Origin: Hoeflea sp.
GTDB lineage: Bacteria; Pseudomonadota; Alphaproteobacteria; Rhizobiales; Rhizobiaceae
Direction of reading: 5' to 3'
Assembly: GCA_019084245.1 (NCBI GenBank)
Contig: JAHRFE010000028.1
Span: forward strand, 310,001-374,000
Length of the DNA stretch: 64,000 nucleotides
Shown piece after piece: positions 18,692 to 26,596 of the stretch (positions within the stretch are counted from its first letter, which is position 1; each line of letters begins with the position of its first letter). A program made the translations under genes and the position numbers. The notes under the pieces are model-generated. The model was not told where the DNA came from, did no database searches, and saw only the letters and a list, made by a program, of their open reading frames with translations.

Positions 18692-19360
18692 ATGTCGATG
18701 TCCACCCCTGCCCCCGCCATGCTGACCACGCTCCTGGTCGCCAGCCACAATTCCGGCAAGATCTCGGAAATGCGCGACCTGTGCGGCCCGCTCGGCATCG
18801 AGGTCACGTCGGCGGCCGAGCTCGGCCTGCCCGAGCCCGAGGAGACCGGCGACACCTTCGAGCTGAACGCCGCAACCAAGGCGCTCGCCGCGGCGCGCGC
18901 CTCGGGCCTCATCGCGCTGTCGGATGATTCCGGCCTGGTGGTGGATGCGCTGGACGGCGCGCCGGGCGTCTACACCGCCGACTGGGCGACGCTGCCTGAC
19001 GGCAGCCGCAGTTTCGAGGTCGCCATGCAGAAGGTCGAGGATGCGCTCAAGGCCCGCGGTGCTGCGACCGACGCCGAGCGCACCGGCCGGTTTGTCAGCG
19101 TCTTGTGCCTGGCGACGCCCGAGGGCGAGACCAGCTTCTATCGCGGCGAGGCGCCGGGCGTGCTGGTCTGGCCGCCGCGCGGGTCTTTGGGCTTCGGCTA
19201 TGATCCGGTGTTCCGGCCCGATGGCCACAGCCGCACCTTCGGCGAGATGCCTGCCCAAGAAAAGCACGGCTGGAAACCCGGTCAGCCGACCGCGCTGTCG
19301 CACCGGGCGCGCGCCTTCAAGCTGTTTGCGGAACAGCGCCTGGGCGTTCCCACCACGTGA
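18692..19360 (+). CDS. rdgB: dITP/XTP pyrophosphatase (RdgB/HAM1 family)
   Basis: 222-residue house-cleaning pyrophosphatase that hydrolyses non-canonical purine triphosphates (dITP, XTP) to monophosphates before they are incorporated into DNA. Visible blocks: [15 protein letters not shown] (nucleotide-binding start), [35 protein letters not shown] (Mg-binding region) and LGFGYDPVF. The ATG at 18692 and another at 18698 are both possible. Its TGA overlaps the GTG of hemW. Confidence 0.95.
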   Translation: MSMSTPAPAMLTTLLVASHNSGKISEMRDLCGPLGIEVTSAAELGLPEPEETGDTFELNAATKALAAARASGLIALSDDSGLVVDALDGAPGVYTADWATLPDGSRSFEVAMQKVEDALKARGAATDAERTGRFVSVLCLATPEGETSFYRGEAPGVLVWPPRGSLGFGYDPVFRPDGHSRTFGEMPAQEKHGWKPGQPTALSHRARAFKLFAEQRLGVPTT

Positions 19361-20577
19361 GCGAGGCATCCGAAACCGCCGGCGGGATCGACCCGGACAG
19401 CATCACACCCGATGCCATTGCGCCCGACACCGGCAAGCCCGGTTTCGGCATCTATCTGCATTGGCCGTTCTGCGCGGCCAAATGCCCCTATTGCGATTTC
19501 AACAGTCATGTCCGCCATGCAGGCGTCGACCAGCAGGCCTATGTAGAGGCCTTCCGCCGCGAGATTGCGACCATGCGGGAGATCTCCGGTCCGCGTGTTG
19601 TCACCTCGATGTTCTTCGGCGGCGGCACGCCCTCGCTGATGGCGCCCGAGACGGTGGCAGCCATTCTCGACGCCGTGCGCGCAGCCTGGCTGGTGCCGGA
19701 CGGCATCGAGATCACGCTTGAGGCCAATCCGTCGAGCGTCGAGGCCGGCCGGTTCCGCGGCTACCGCGACGCCGGGGTCAACCGGGTGTCGATGGGCGTG
19801 CAGGCATTGAACGATGCCGACCTCAAGCGGCTTGGACGGCTGCATGACCGGGCCGAAGCGCTGAAAGCCATCGGCCTGGCGCGCGAGATCTTTCCGCGGA
19901 TGTCGTTCGATCTCATCTATGCGCGGCCCGACCAGACGCTTCAAGCCTGGGAAGCGGAGCTCAAGGAAGCCATTTCGCTCGCCGCCGACCATCTGTCGCT
20001 CTACCAGCTGACGATCGAGGAAGGCACGCCGTTCTACGGCCTGCACAAGGCCGGCAAGCTGATCGTTCCCGATGGCGAGCTATCGGCCGAACTCTACGAG
20101 CTGACCCGGCAGGTCTGCGAGGATCACGGCCTGCCCGCCTACGAGGTCTCCAACCACGCCCGCCCCGGCGCCGAGAGCCGGCACAATCTCACCTACTGGC
20201 GCTATGGCGACTATGCCGGCATCGGACCCGGCGCCCATGGACGGCTGCTCACCGCGGAAGGCAAGATCGCGACCGCGACCGAGCGCAGCCCTGAAAAATG
20301 GCTGGAGCTGGTCTCGGCCAACGGTCACGGCATGGTCGAGACCAGCGAGTTGAGCGCATCCGAACAGGCCGACGAGCTGCTGCTGATGGGGCTGAGACTG
20401 CGCGAGGGCATCGACCTCAAGCGCTGGAGCGCGCTATCCGGCCGCACGCTCGATGCCGAGCGCACAGGGTTCCTGATCAGCCACGGCATGATCGAGCAGA
20501 TGACGCCCGACCGCATTCGCTGCACGCCCGAAGGCATGCTGGTGCTCGACGCCGTGGTGGCCGATCTGGCGTTCTGA
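19357..20577 (+). CDS. hemW: Radical SAM heme chaperone HemW
   Basis: 406-residue HemN-related protein. It has the four-cysteine motif [10 protein letters not shown] of HemW, but it is the short form lacking the CPO residues of HemN, so it is a heme-trafficking chaperone rather than an oxygen-independent coproporphyrinogen oxidase. FFGGGTPS follows for SAM binding, then the HemN C-terminal domain with [12 protein letters not shown]. The start is a GTG overlapping the rdgB stop (GTGA), giving a 25-residue Pro/Asp-rich N-terminal extension before the conserved [11 protein letters not shown]. Confidence 0.93.
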   Translation: MSEASETAGGIDPDSITPDAIAPDTGKPGFGIYLHWPFCAAKCPYCDFNSHVRHAGVDQQAYVEAFRREIATMREISGPRVVTSMFFGGGTPSLMAPETVAAILDAVRAAWLVPDGIEITLEANPSSVEAGRFRGYRDAGVNRVSMGVQALNDADLKRLGRLHDRAEALKAIGLAREIFPRMSFDLIYARPDQTLQAWEAELKEAISLAADHLSLYQLTIEEGTPFYGLHKAGKLIVPDGELSAELYELTRQVCEDHGLPAYEVSNHARPGAESRHNLTYWRYGDYAGIGPGAHGRLLTAEGKIATATERSPEKWLELVSANGHGMVETSELSASEQADELLLMGLRLREGIDLKRWSALSGRTLDAERTGFLISHGMIEQMTPDRIRCTPEGMLVLDAVVADLAF

Positions 20578-20610
20578 GGGACGCGGGTCCATCGGGGAAC
20601 CGCCACACGT

Positions 20611-20913
20611 CTAACCCTCTTCGATAGAATCCGGCCATTGCTGCGCGGTGTGCATCACGGTCAGAATGTCCACATTCCTGTCCATGACGCGGTAGGCGAT
20701 GATGTAGGGAATATCGGGCAGGACCAGCTCACGCGTGGTCTTGATCCTGCCGGCGCGGCCCAGGGCGGGATGCTCCGCCAGGGCGTCAACGGCTGTCACG
20801 AGGCGAGCTATGACGCGGACGGCTGCATCGGGATTGTCCCGGGCAATATAGGCGCCGATCTGGTCAAGCCGCCGCAAGGCAAGCCGTGTCCACCTGATCG
20901 CCCTCAGTGTCAC
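20611..20913 (-). CDS. ParE/RelE-family toxin
   Basis: 100-residue plasmid-stabilisation-type toxin. It has the fold pattern of the ParE/RelE superfamily: WTRLALRRLDQIGAYIARDNPDAA (helical hairpin region near residues 9-32), HPALGRAGRI, the REL block, and the beta-strand YIIAYRVMDRNVDILTVMHTAQQWP. ParE members poison gyrase while RelE members cleave mRNA at the ribosome; the PALGR and MHTAQQWP blocks are commoner in ParE-like proteins. Its ATG overlaps the antitoxin stop by four bases (ATGA), the standard antitoxin-first arrangement. Confidence 0.88.
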   Translation of the reverse strand: MTLRAIRWTRLALRRLDQIGAYIARDNPDAAVRVIARLVTAVDALAEHPALGRAGRIKTTRELVLPDIPYIIAYRVMDRNVDILTVMHTAQQWPDSIEEG

Positions 20914-21155
20914 GGCTTGCGGGCTGGCTGCACATATTTAGATATCACGCGGGCCACGTCATCGGCGCCGGCAAACTGGCCGTCAGCGGCCTCAGCCAGC
21001 CCCGCCTCGATTTCGGCGTGCTGCCACTCTTCAAGCGCGACAAAGTTCTCAATCGCCTTGGCGGCCATGTAGGCGCGGGAGCGCTCCTGCTTGTGAGCCA
21101 GCCGGTCAAGCCGCTCGGCGGTCTCGTCCGGGACGCGAACTGTAAAGGAGGTCAT
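20910..21155 (-). CDS. Ribbon-helix-helix antitoxin (CopG/ParD-like)
   Basis: 81-residue antitoxin. The N-terminal ribbon-helix-helix segment TSFTVRVPDETAERLDRLA is followed by a helix (RSRAYMAAKAIENFV) and a C-terminal toxin-neutralising tail. It should bind the toxin and autorepress the operon. The ATG at 21155 is preceded by AAGGA at good spacing; an upstream in-frame start would read through the promoter. Operator and promoter candidates lie directly upstream. Confidence 0.88.
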   Translation of the reverse strand: MTSFTVRVPDETAERLDRLAHKQERSRAYMAAKAIENFVALEEWQHAEIEAGLAEAADGQFAGADDVARVISKYVQPARKP

Positions 21156-21171
21156 GGCCGTCGTTTTCCTT

Positions 21172-21196
21172 GGTTCACTGTGATTGTTTGTGAACC
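21172..21196 (-). promoter_or_regulatory. Inverted-repeat operator of the toxin-antitoxin operon
   Basis: GGTTCAC (21172-21178) and GTGAACC (21190-21196) are perfect inverted repeats with an 11-base centre. The repeat covers the predicted -10 box, so binding of the RHH antitoxin would block transcription. Confidence 0.55.
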
Positions 21197-21211
21197 AGAG
21201 TGACCTGTCAA
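21183..21211 (-). promoter_or_regulatory. Predicted promoter of the toxin-antitoxin operon
   Basis: On the minus strand a perfect TTGACA (21211-21206) is separated by 17 bases from AACAAT (21188-21183). The start codon lies 28 bases further on. Confidence 0.55.
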
Positions 21212-21246
21212 GCTTTGCATGGATCAGATGCTGATCCATGCAAAGC
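21212..21246. repeat. 35-bp near-perfect palindrome between sulP and the toxin-antitoxin operon
   Basis: Left arm GCTTTGCATGGATCAG (21212-21227), three-base centre ATG, right arm CTGATCCATGCAAAGC (21231-21246): sixteen perfectly paired bases on each side. It begins three bases after the sulP stop codon in the direction of sulP transcription and ends against the antitoxin -35 box. As RNA it would be a very stable hairpin, but no U-tract follows, so a terminator, operator and recombination/integration scar all remain open. Confidence 0.7.
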
Positions 21247-21249
21247 CCC

Positions 21250-22515
21250 TCACCGGTCCGGCTCGGACCAATCGGTCTCCACCGCCTTGCGCCGGCTGAG
21301 CCTGAGCGCGAGGCCCACCGACACGCCGACGCCGATGGCGACGGTCAGGTCGACCAGCACGGTCAGCACCAGCGTCAGCAGCAACAGCAGGATGTCGCTT
21401 TTCCTGCCGCGCGCATACTCGCGCCATTTGTGCGGCTCGGTCATGTTCCAGGCTGTGATGATCAGAAGTGCTGCGAGCGCCGGCATGGCGAGATAGCCCG
21501 CGAGCGGGGCTGCCAAAAGCATCACCAGGAGGATGATGGCGGCATGGACCAGCCCCGCGACCGGTGTCTTGCCGCCGGCCTTGATGTTGGTGGCGGTGCG
21601 CGCGATGGCGCCGGTGGCGGGAAGACCGGTGAACAGCGCCGAGCCGATATTGGCGATCCCCTGGGCCGTCAGTTCGGCATTGGGCCGGTGCTGGCCCTCG
21701 ATCATCTTGTCGGCGACCATCGCCGAAAGCAGCGATTCGACGCCGGCCAGAAACGCGATGACGAAGGCCGACGGCAGCAGCTCGATCATGCGGGAGGGTG
21801 AAAGATCGGGCAGTTCCGGCCACGGCATCTGATTGGGCAGGTCGCCGAAGCGGGAATAGAGCGTATCGACGGGCAAGGCCATCAGCGCCACGAAGGCCGA
21901 GCCGACCCCGACAGCCAGGATGAGGCCGGGAAATCGCGGAAACAGCCGGCGCAGGAGCACGATCAGGATGAGCGTCATCACCGCAATGCCGAAGGACGGC
22001 AGGCTGAAGCTCGCGCGCGCCTCCCAGAGTACCGGTATTTTTTCCAGGAAATCGGCGGGGACCTCGGCGACGCGCAGTCCGAGGAAATCGCTGAGCTGGC
22101 TGGTGGCGATGATGATGCCGATGCCGATGGTGAAGCCGTTGATCACCGCTTCAGGCACAAAGGCGATCAGGTTTCCGGCCCGGAAATAGCCGGCGATGAT
22201 GAGAATGATGCCCGCCATGAAGGTGGCCAGCACCAGGCCGTCATAGCCATGCTGGGCGATGACCCCGAAGACCACGACGATGAAGGCGCCTGTCGGTCCG
22301 CCGATCTGCACCCGGCTGCCGCCGAACAGCGAAATCAGGAACCCGCCGACAATGGCGGTGATGATGCCCTTGGCCGGATCGGCGCCCGAGGCGATGGCGA
22401 TGGCGAGGCTGAGCGGCAGGGCAACCATGGCGACGGTGGCGCCGGCCAGCAGGTCGCTTACGAACAGCGGCCAGCTGTAGGTCTTCATGGTCGTAAGAAT
22501 CTTTGGCTGGCGCAT
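21250..22515 (-). CDS. SulP-family inorganic anion transporter lacking a STAS domain
   Basis: 421-residue membrane transporter with about 11-12 hydrophobic segments. The N-terminal SulP region is clear (DLLAGATVAMVALPLSLAIAIASGA, GPTGAFIVVVFGVIAQHG). Relatives carry sulfate, bicarbonate or other anions, often with Na+ or H+. It stops right after the membrane domain (SRRKAVETDWSEPDR), without the cytoplasmic STAS domain most bacterial SulP proteins have at the C-terminus. The stop is followed by a long palindrome and a toxin-antitoxin pair, so truncation by insertion is possible; STAS-less members also exist naturally. An alternative ATG is at 22488. It pairs with the small Xre regulator upstream. 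Confidence 0.85.
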   Translation of the reverse strand: MRQPKILTTMKTYSWPLFVSDLLAGATVAMVALPLSLAIAIASGADPAKGIITAIVGGFLISLFGGSRVQIGGPTGAFIVVVFGVIAQHGYDGLVLATFMAGIILIIAGYFRAGNLIAFVPEAVINGFTIGIGIIIATSQLSDFLGLRVAEVPADFLEKIPVLWEARASFSLPSFGIAVMTLILIVLLRRLFPRFPGLILAVGVGSAFVALMALPVDTLYSRFGDLPNQMPWPELPDLSPSRMIELLPSAFVIAFLAGVESLLSAMVADKMIEGQHRPNAELTAQGIANIGSALFTGLPATGAIARTATNIKAGGKTPVAGLVHAAIILLVMLLAAPLAGYLAMPALAALLIITAWNMTEPHKWREYARGRKSDILLLLLTLVLTVLVDLTVAIGVGVSVGLALRLSRRKAVETDWSEPDR

Positions 22516-22614
22516 GGCATGAGCCCATTGTTGAAGTCGAGAAATGTCGCCTTGTTCGTCTGTCCGGCGGCGGTGTCATCACTGGTCAGGCAACGTGCGC
22601 GGCTTGACGAGAAG

Positions 22615-22887
22615 CTAGTCCTGGTTACCGGACGGAAACGCTGGCGATTTGAGCCGCACGCCGCGCCCGCCCCTGTCGCTGCGGGCGTCATCGCCGATGA
22701 GTTCGATGCCTGCCTTGTCGAGCGCCGCCACCACCTTGGTGAGCGTGTCGACGATGCCGCGAACATTGCCGTCGCTGGCCTCCATTCGCTGAATCGTCGG
22801 CAGCGAGACGCCGGCCAGCGCCGCAAGCGTCTTCTGGTCCATTCCCAGCAGCGCACGGGCGGCGCGCAATTGTGAAGCGGTGATCAC
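22615..22887 (-). CDS. Xre-family helix-turn-helix regulator
   Basis: 90-residue DNA-binding protein. The HTH occupies about residues 3-55 (SQLRAARALLGMDQKTLAALAGVSLPTIQRME), followed by a short tail (VVAALDKAGIELIG) typical of the rhizobial subgroup. The start is GTG with AGAGGA eight bases upstream. It lies 99 bp upstream of the sulP gene on the same strand, suggesting it controls that transporter and itself. Confidence 0.88.
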   Translation of the reverse strand: MITASQLRAARALLGMDQKTLAALAGVSLPTIQRMEASDGNVRGIVDTLTKVVAALDKAGIELIGDDARSDRGGRGVRLKSPAFPSGNQD

Positions 22888-22920
22888 GGTCTATCCTCTC
22901 GCCTCAGCACTTGGGATGAA

Positions 22921-22949
22921 CGTATAAAACCTGCATCATGATGTGTAAA
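22921..22949 (-). promoter_or_regulatory. Predicted promoter of xre-sulP with nested palindromes
   Basis: On the minus strand TTTACA (22949-22944) and TATACG (22926-22921) are 17 bases apart. The spacer holds CATCATGATG and the bases just upstream hold CATCAATGATG, two similar short palindromes that could be operator sites for the adjacent Xre protein. Confidence 0.5.
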
Positions 22950-23017
22950 GCATCATTGATGACCTGTGAGGCATGATCAAACGAAAAACGCCGCGTATCT
23001 ATCCGGCGGCCTGCGCC

Positions 23018-24934
23018 TCAACCGGCTGGAGCAGAAACCCGGCGACTTCGATTTCGGGCATGGGACGGGAATAGACCCTGCACCAGTTCACCGCCGAGGC
23101 TTTTCAGCACCGCCAGTTCCTCCTCGGTTTCGACGCCTTCAATGACGCAGCTCAGGCCCATGTCGGAACTCAGCGCAAGCAGCGACTTGACGATCTTGAA
23201 GCTCGCCGGGTTCTTGTGCAGGTCGGTCACGAAACTGCGATCGATCTTGATCTTGGTCAGCGGCAGGGCGTGAAGCTGGCTGAGGCTCGAATATCCGGTA
23301 CCGAAATCATCAAGTGCAATGCCGCAGCCCAGCCCCTTGAGCAGGTCGATGGCGGACTTGGCCTGAACGAAATCATACATCATGGCGGTTTCGGTGATCT
23401 CGAAATCAAGCCGTGCCGGATCGACGCCGCTTGCCAGGATGATGCCGACGATGGCCACCGCGCCGTCGGCCGTGCTGATGTCATGGGTGGACAGATTGAA
23501 CGACAGGCCGACATCATCCGGCCAGCGCGATGCCGAGGCCAGGGCTTTCTTGAGCAGCACGCGCGTCAATGGACCGATCAGGCCGATCCGCTCGGCGACA
23601 GGGATGAACTGCCCCGGCGGCAAATTCCCCAGCACCGGACTGGTCCAGCGCGCCAGCGCCTCGAACGCCACGGTCCGGCCGTTTTGAATGTCGACGATGG
23701 GCTGAAAGAACACGTCGATCTCATGCTCGAGGTCGGCAGTGCCGAGCGCCTGTTCGATCTGTTTTTCCGTCTCGATTTCGACAACATGGCTGTTGGCGAA
23801 CAGCACGGCATGGCCGCGGTTGGATCGCTTGCCCTGATAGAGCGCGTAGTCGGCCCGCTCATAAAGATCATGGGCGCTGTCGGCCATCTCGGGATAGACG
23901 GCGAAGCCGATCGATCCCGCGAGTTGCACGGTTGCTTCCGTCAGCACGAAAGGATCGCGCAAGGCCTTGCAGATCCGCTCGCCCAGCGCCAGCAACTGTT
24001 CATCACCTGGACAATTGGCAACCGTCAGGGCGAATTCGTCTCCGCCGAGCCGGGCGATGCGGGTGTTGTCTTCCATGAGCGCCGCCAGCCGGCGTCCGAC
24101 CTCGACCAGCAAATCATCGCCGATCTTGTGGCCGTAAAGATCATTGACCGGCTTGAAGCCATCGAGATCGATGATGCCGACGGCGAGGCGGCGTTCGCCG
24201 GTTTCGGCGAATGTCTCCTCGAGATGGGTGAAGAACCGGCGGCGATTGGGCAGGCCGGTAAGGCTGTCGAGGTTGGCGAGCCGGAAGTTTTCCCTGCTGA
24301 CCGTTTCGAGCTTGCGTCGCGCGCTCACTGCACCGGCAAAATGCCTGAACTGCACCGTCACCACCATCAACAGGGCGATCGAGACCAGCGCCAGATTGGC
24401 CGCCATGCCCGCGAATGCCGCGACGCCTGTCAGGCTGAACCACATCACGAAGCCGCCATTGATCACGATGGCAGCGATAAAGGCCGCCGATGGCAGCTGC
24501 TGCAGGCAGATGATGACGCCGAGACCGGTAATGCCGATGAAAAAGGCGATGGAGCCTTGCAGATAGGCGTCGCCATAGGGAAAGAGGGCCAGCGCCCAGG
24601 CCGTCAGCGTGACGGAGAGGATGAAAGCGAACCGGTTGGTCTGCTTCAGCGCCTTGTGCGCCGCCTCCGACGTCGGCACCGTGTGCCTTGCCCGCCACCA
24701 GATCAGAAGGCGCGCGCTGCAAATCAGGGTAAAGCCGAGAGGAACGTGAACGACCAGCCATGTCGGGGCAACCGCCATGAAGTTCACGGCAAGCGCCCAG
24801 GCGTTGATGAGCACTATCGAGTACATCAACGGCACCTGGCTCGAGAAGACCTCGAATTGAGCCTTGAGAAGATCCGGATTGCTGCCGGGTACCGAAAAAA
24901 GACGGATCAGACGGGTATAGATTGGTCTCAACAT
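23018..24934 (-). CDS. Membrane GGDEF-EAL cyclic-di-GMP protein, apparent C-terminal frameshift
   Basis: 638-residue protein with six or so membrane spans in residues 38-195, a GGDEF domain with an intact GGDEF motif at 297-301 (RLGGDEF), and an EAL domain with EAL at 425-427 and DDFGTGYSSL near 545. Both active-site signatures look intact, so synthesis or breakdown of cyclic-di-GMP is possible. The last 25 residues (from about GELVQG onward) are unlike the family. Shifting frame at 23074-23077 restores VYSRPMPEIEVAGFLLQP, the expected EAL ending, with a stop at 22999. This is either a real frameshift or a sequencing error. A rsmI gene is divergent. Confidence 0.88.
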   Translation of the reverse strand: MLRPIYTRLIRLFSVPGSNPDLLKAQFEVFSSQVPLMYSIVLINAWALAVNFMAVAPTWLVVHVPLGFTLICSARLLIWWRARHTVPTSEAAHKALKQTNRFAFILSVTLTAWALALFPYGDAYLQGSIAFFIGITGLGVIICLQQLPSAAFIAAIVINGGFVMWFSLTGVAAFAGMAANLALVSIALLMVVTVQFRHFAGAVSARRKLETVSRENFRLANLDSLTGLPNRRRFFTHLEETFAETGERRLAVGIIDLDGFKPVNDLYGHKIGDDLLVEVGRRLAALMEDNTRIARLGGDEFALTVANCPGDEQLLALGERICKALRDPFVLTEATVQLAGSIGFAVYPEMADSAHDLYERADYALYQGKRSNRGHAVLFANSHVVEIETEKQIEQALGTADLEHEIDVFFQPIVDIQNGRTVAFEALARWTSPVLGNLPPGQFIPVAERIGLIGPLTRVLLKKALASASRWPDDVGLSFNLSTHDISTADGAVAIVGIILASGVDPARLDFEITETAMMYDFVQAKSAIDLLKGLGCGIALDDFGTGYSSLSQLHALPLTKIKIDRSFVTDLHKNPASFKIVKSLLALSSDMGLSCVIEGVETEEELAVLKSLGGELVQGLFPSHARNRSRRVSAPAG

Positions 24935-25246
24935 ACGTGGCAGCCGTGACGTTTGAGAATCTGAAATTGCCGATAGTATCCGGGTGACCGTATATGTGAG
25001 TAGTTAAGTTAGGGTTTCCATCGCGTAGGTTGCATTACGGCAGTCTAAAGCGGCAAAATCTCCGGAATCAGGACCTGCCTGACCAAGGCCGACAACAGAC
25101 ATGTGCCGAATGCGAAGCCTACGGGCCTGAAGCCGCAATTGAATGGCTTCAATCCCGGATCCGGCTCGGCTTCTTCCGGAAAATTCTGCTAAACCCTACC
25201 TGTAGGAACCCTCGCTTTCCCCAGGCAAGCAGCAGGCGGAGCAGAC
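24935..25246. other. Intergenic region between GGDEF-EAL gene and rsmI
   Basis: About 310 bp, divergent. It must contain the promoters of both genes. It is somewhat less GC-rich than its flanks, especially 24955-25060. I find no well-spaced -35/-10 pair, repeat or small gene I can defend. Confidence 0.6.
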
Positions 25247-26200
25247 ATGATACGCAAGACATCAAAGGCCACAGACGACGCGGGCAAAGAGGCGAATGCC
25301 GCTCAGCCGGCGCGCAGCTTCCGCATCGGCGCGCATGAAATCCCCGCCCGCCCGCTCGAGCCGGGGCTCTATCTGGTGTCGACGCCGATCGGAAACCTGG
25401 GAGACATGACGCTTCGCGGGCTCGAAACGCTCGCCGGCGCAGGCATCATCGCCTGCGAGGACACCCGTGTCAGCCGGGTGCTGCTTGACCGCTACGGCAT
25501 CGCGACCAGGCCCTACGCCTATCACGAGCACAATGCCGAGCGCGTCGGACCCAAGCTGATGGCGGCGCTTGAAGCCGGCAAGAGCGTGGCGCTGATCTCG
25601 GACGCCGGGACGCCGCTGATCTCCGATCCCGGCTACCGTCTGTCGCAGAGCGCAATCGAGGCCGGGGTGCCGGTGATCCCGATCCCCGGCGCCTCGGCGC
25701 CGATGGCAGCGCTGGTGGCCTCGGGACTGCCGAGCGACGCCTTCCTGTTCGCAGGCTTCCTGCCATCGAAAGACAAGGCGCGGCGCGACCGGCTGGCTTC
25801 ACTGGCTGCGACGGAAGCGACACTGATGTTCTTTGAAAGCCCCAACCGGCTGGCGGCCTGCCTCAGATCCGCGTCCGAGGTGCTCGGGCCCGACCGCCCG
25901 GCGGCCGTCTGCCGGGAACTGACCAAGGCCTTCGAGGAAGTGCGGCGCGGTACGTTGGGGGAGCTTGCGGCCAGTTACGACGAAGAGAATGTGCGCGGCG
26001 AAATCGTGCTGGTGATCGGCCCCGGCTCCACGCCTGAGCCCTCGGACGAGGATGTCGACGGACTGCTTGTAAAGCTTGCCCGGGACCTTCCCGCCGGCAA
26101 GGCCGCGACCGAAGCGGCACGGCTCACCGGGCAGCCGCGCAAGGACCTCTACCAGCGGCTCCTCGCCATGAAGGACCGCCCGCCCGGGGACGAGGCGTGA
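25247..26200 (+). CDS. rsmI: 16S rRNA (cytidine(1402)-2'-O)-methyltransferase
   Basis: 317-residue SAM-dependent methyltransferase of the tetrapyrrole-methylase fold that 2'-O-methylates C1402 of 16S rRNA in the P site. Clear signatures: LYLVSTPIGNLGDMTLRGLETL, ACEDTRVSRVLLDRYGI, HEHNAER, SDAGTPLISDPGYRLS and FFESPNRL. A 35-residue polar N-terminal extension precedes the core; the ATG at 25247 (after GGAGCAGAC) is the only good start. The TGA overlaps the GTG of yraN, the usual pairing in proteobacteria. Confidence 0.95.
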   Translation: MIRKTSKATDDAGKEANAAQPARSFRIGAHEIPARPLEPGLYLVSTPIGNLGDMTLRGLETLAGAGIIACEDTRVSRVLLDRYGIATRPYAYHEHNAERVGPKLMAALEAGKSVALISDAGTPLISDPGYRLSQSAIEAGVPVIPIPGASAPMAALVASGLPSDAFLFAGFLPSKDKARRDRLASLAATEATLMFFESPNRLAACLRSASEVLGPDRPAAVCRELTKAFEEVRRGTLGELAASYDEENVRGEIVLVIGPGSTPEPSDEDVDGLLVKLARDLPAGKAATEAARLTGQPRKDLYQRLLAMKDRPPGDEA

Positions 26201-26565
26201 GCCCGTCCGGCAGGCTTGAGAGCAAGCGGCGCTTCGAGCGCAAGGGCCGGCGCGCCGAATGGATGGCGGCCCTTGCGCTGATGCTGAAGCGCTACCGGAT
26301 CGTGGCCCTGCGCTACAAGACGCCGGTGGGCGAGATCGACATCGTGGCGCGCAAGGGCGATCTCATCGCGCTCGTTGAGGTCAAGGCGCGCCGCGATCTT
26401 ATCTCCGGCGTCGATGCGGTCAGTTACCCGGCCCAGCGGCGCATTGCGGCGGCCGGCGCGCTCTATATCAGCCGGCAGCCTGACTCGGCCCGGCTTTCCT
26501 GGCGCTGCGACATCGTCGTGGTCAGCCCCTGGCGCTGGCCGCAGCATCTGGAGGATGCGTTCTGA
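26197..26565 (+). CDS. YraN/UPF0102 family nuclease-like protein
   Basis: 122-residue member of the YraN family, which has a restriction-endonuclease-like fold and proposed roles in DNA processing. The acidic/lysine core is visible: GEIDIVARKGDLIALVEVKAR (E, D and E-x-K arrangement), with an upstream helix RRAEWMAALALMLKRY. It starts with a GTG overlapping the rsmI stop. In many Rhizobiales gshB comes next; here about 9.3 kb of unrelated genes intervenes. Confidence 0.9.
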   Translation: MSPSGRLESKRRFERKGRRAEWMAALALMLKRYRIVALRYKTPVGEIDIVARKGDLIALVEVKARRDLISGVDAVSYPAQRRIAAAGALYISRQPDSARLSWRCDIVVVSPWRWPQHLEDAF

Positions 26566-26596
26566 GCTGTGGTCGTTCGGCCCTGGATGGAGGCCA

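Noticed and set aside
21140-21180. Strong plus-strand ribosome site AAAGGAGGTCATG over the antitoxin start
   Set aside because: It opens only a nine-codon frame and is coincident with the minus-strand antitoxin start.
23216-24949. 577-codon plus-strand frame antisense to the GGDEF-EAL gene
   Set aside because: The minus strand carries GGDEF and EAL motifs; the plus frame is Asp/His/Arg-rich noise.
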